Positions 63,707 through 64,000 of a stretch of DNA of 64,000 nucleotides are shown piece after piece. The translations under genes and the position numbers were made by a program. Position 1 is the stretch's first letter, and every line of letters starts with the position of its first letter. Origin of the DNA: Phenylobacterium deserti (GTDB lineage Bacteria; Pseudomonadota; Alphaproteobacteria; Caulobacterales; Caulobacteraceae); NCBI GenBank assembly GCA_943332615.1, contig CALQQB010000010.1, forward strand, positions 1 through 64,000, read 5' to 3'. The notes under the pieces were generated by a model, which did no database searches, was not told where the DNA came from, and saw only the letters and a program-made list of their open reading frames with translations.

Positions 63707-64000
63707 ATGCGTAAGACTCTAATTGGCCTCGCCCTGTCGTTCGCCTTCGCCGGCACGGCGATGGCCAGCGACTACATTGTGGTTAACTCAACCGATCCGG
63801 GCATCAAGCGCGGCCAGGCCTATGACGCCGGCGCGAAAGTGGCCCTGGCCACGGGCCAGACCCTCACCCTGATGCGCGCCTCCGGCGAGGTCACCACCCT
63901 GCGCGGCGCCGCCAGCGGCGCGATCGTGCCGGGAGCCAGGCTGTCCTCCGCGGACACCGCCCGCTTCGAGACCCTCCGCGCCCTGGTCCAGCCGCCGCCC
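63707..64000 (+). CDS. Secreted small protein, N-terminal part (runs off the window)
   Basis: 98 codons are visible from ATG 63707, which has GGGGGG upstream. A signal peptide (cut near GTAMA/SD) is followed by SDYIVVNSTDPGIKRGQAY and a beta-rich stretch with TLRGAASGAIVPGARL. No family is named with confidence. It lies 101 bases after the glycosyltransferase, in the same direction as the secretion cassette. Confidence 0.75.
   Translation, partial: MRKTLIGLALSFAFAGTAMASDYIVVNSTDPGIKRGQAYDAGAKVALATGQTLTLMRASGEVTTLRGAASGAIVPGARLSSADTARFETLRALVQPPP

Overview
The window is high-GC, densely coded DNA from an alphaproteobacterium. The gene content (PhoB/PhoR and Pst sets, Ccm system I operon, TamA/TamB, polymer-secreting two-partner system, ATP-grasp/alpha-E/transglutaminase triad, many GTG/TTG starts and ATGA overlaps) fits the Caulobacterales, for example a Phenylobacterium or Caulobacter relative. 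That placement is inference from family content; no rRNA or tRNA gene was seen.

Layout. 1-4.4 kb: the start of a truncated minus-strand gene, a secreted C-type-lectin/RTX protein, an MFS transporter and phenylalanine 4-monooxygenase, with two copies of a 56-bp hairpin element. 4.35-10.3 kb: tamA-tamB on the minus strand. 10.5-14.0 kb: plus-strand triad of circularly permuted ATP-grasp, alpha-E and transglutaminase-like proteins, the last with a polyglutamine tail. 14.1-25.5 kb: phosphate regulon, namely pstCAB-phoU, pstS divergent from a phosphate-type porin with Pho boxes for both, a serine hydrolase, a COG2908 phosphoesterase, and phoR-phoU2-phoB. 25.5-29.7 kb: ccmFGHI, run straight into phoR.

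29.8-53.0 kb is the most unusual part. A three-gene plus-strand unit encodes (i) a FAD/NAD oxidoreductase fused to two cyclic-nucleotide-binding domains and a four-cluster ferredoxin module, (ii) a histidine-rich cytochrome-b-like membrane protein and (iii) an FHA domain joined through one membrane helix to a decaheme c-type cytochrome. After a phd/vapC remnant, gdhA and a TPP enzyme/aldehyde dehydrogenase pair come a metallophosphoesterase of the cyclic-nucleotide phosphodiesterase type and a CHASE2 class III cyclase. Then, on the minus strand, a four-gene operon encodes a pentaheme c554-like cytochrome, a lipoprotein with HbpS/GlcG-like domains, an outer-membrane beta-barrel and a 1331-residue decaheme cytochrome with an LVIVD-type propeller. 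Together these could form a cAMP- and phosphopeptide-responsive electron-transfer chain from cytoplasmic NAD(P)H across both membranes; that is a hypothesis.

53.2-64.0 kb: a two-partner secretion transporter, its large exoprotein, an exported TPR-CHAT peptidase-like protein translationally coupled to it, a GT4-type glycosyltransferase and the start of a small secreted protein. This looks like one secretion/processing cassette.
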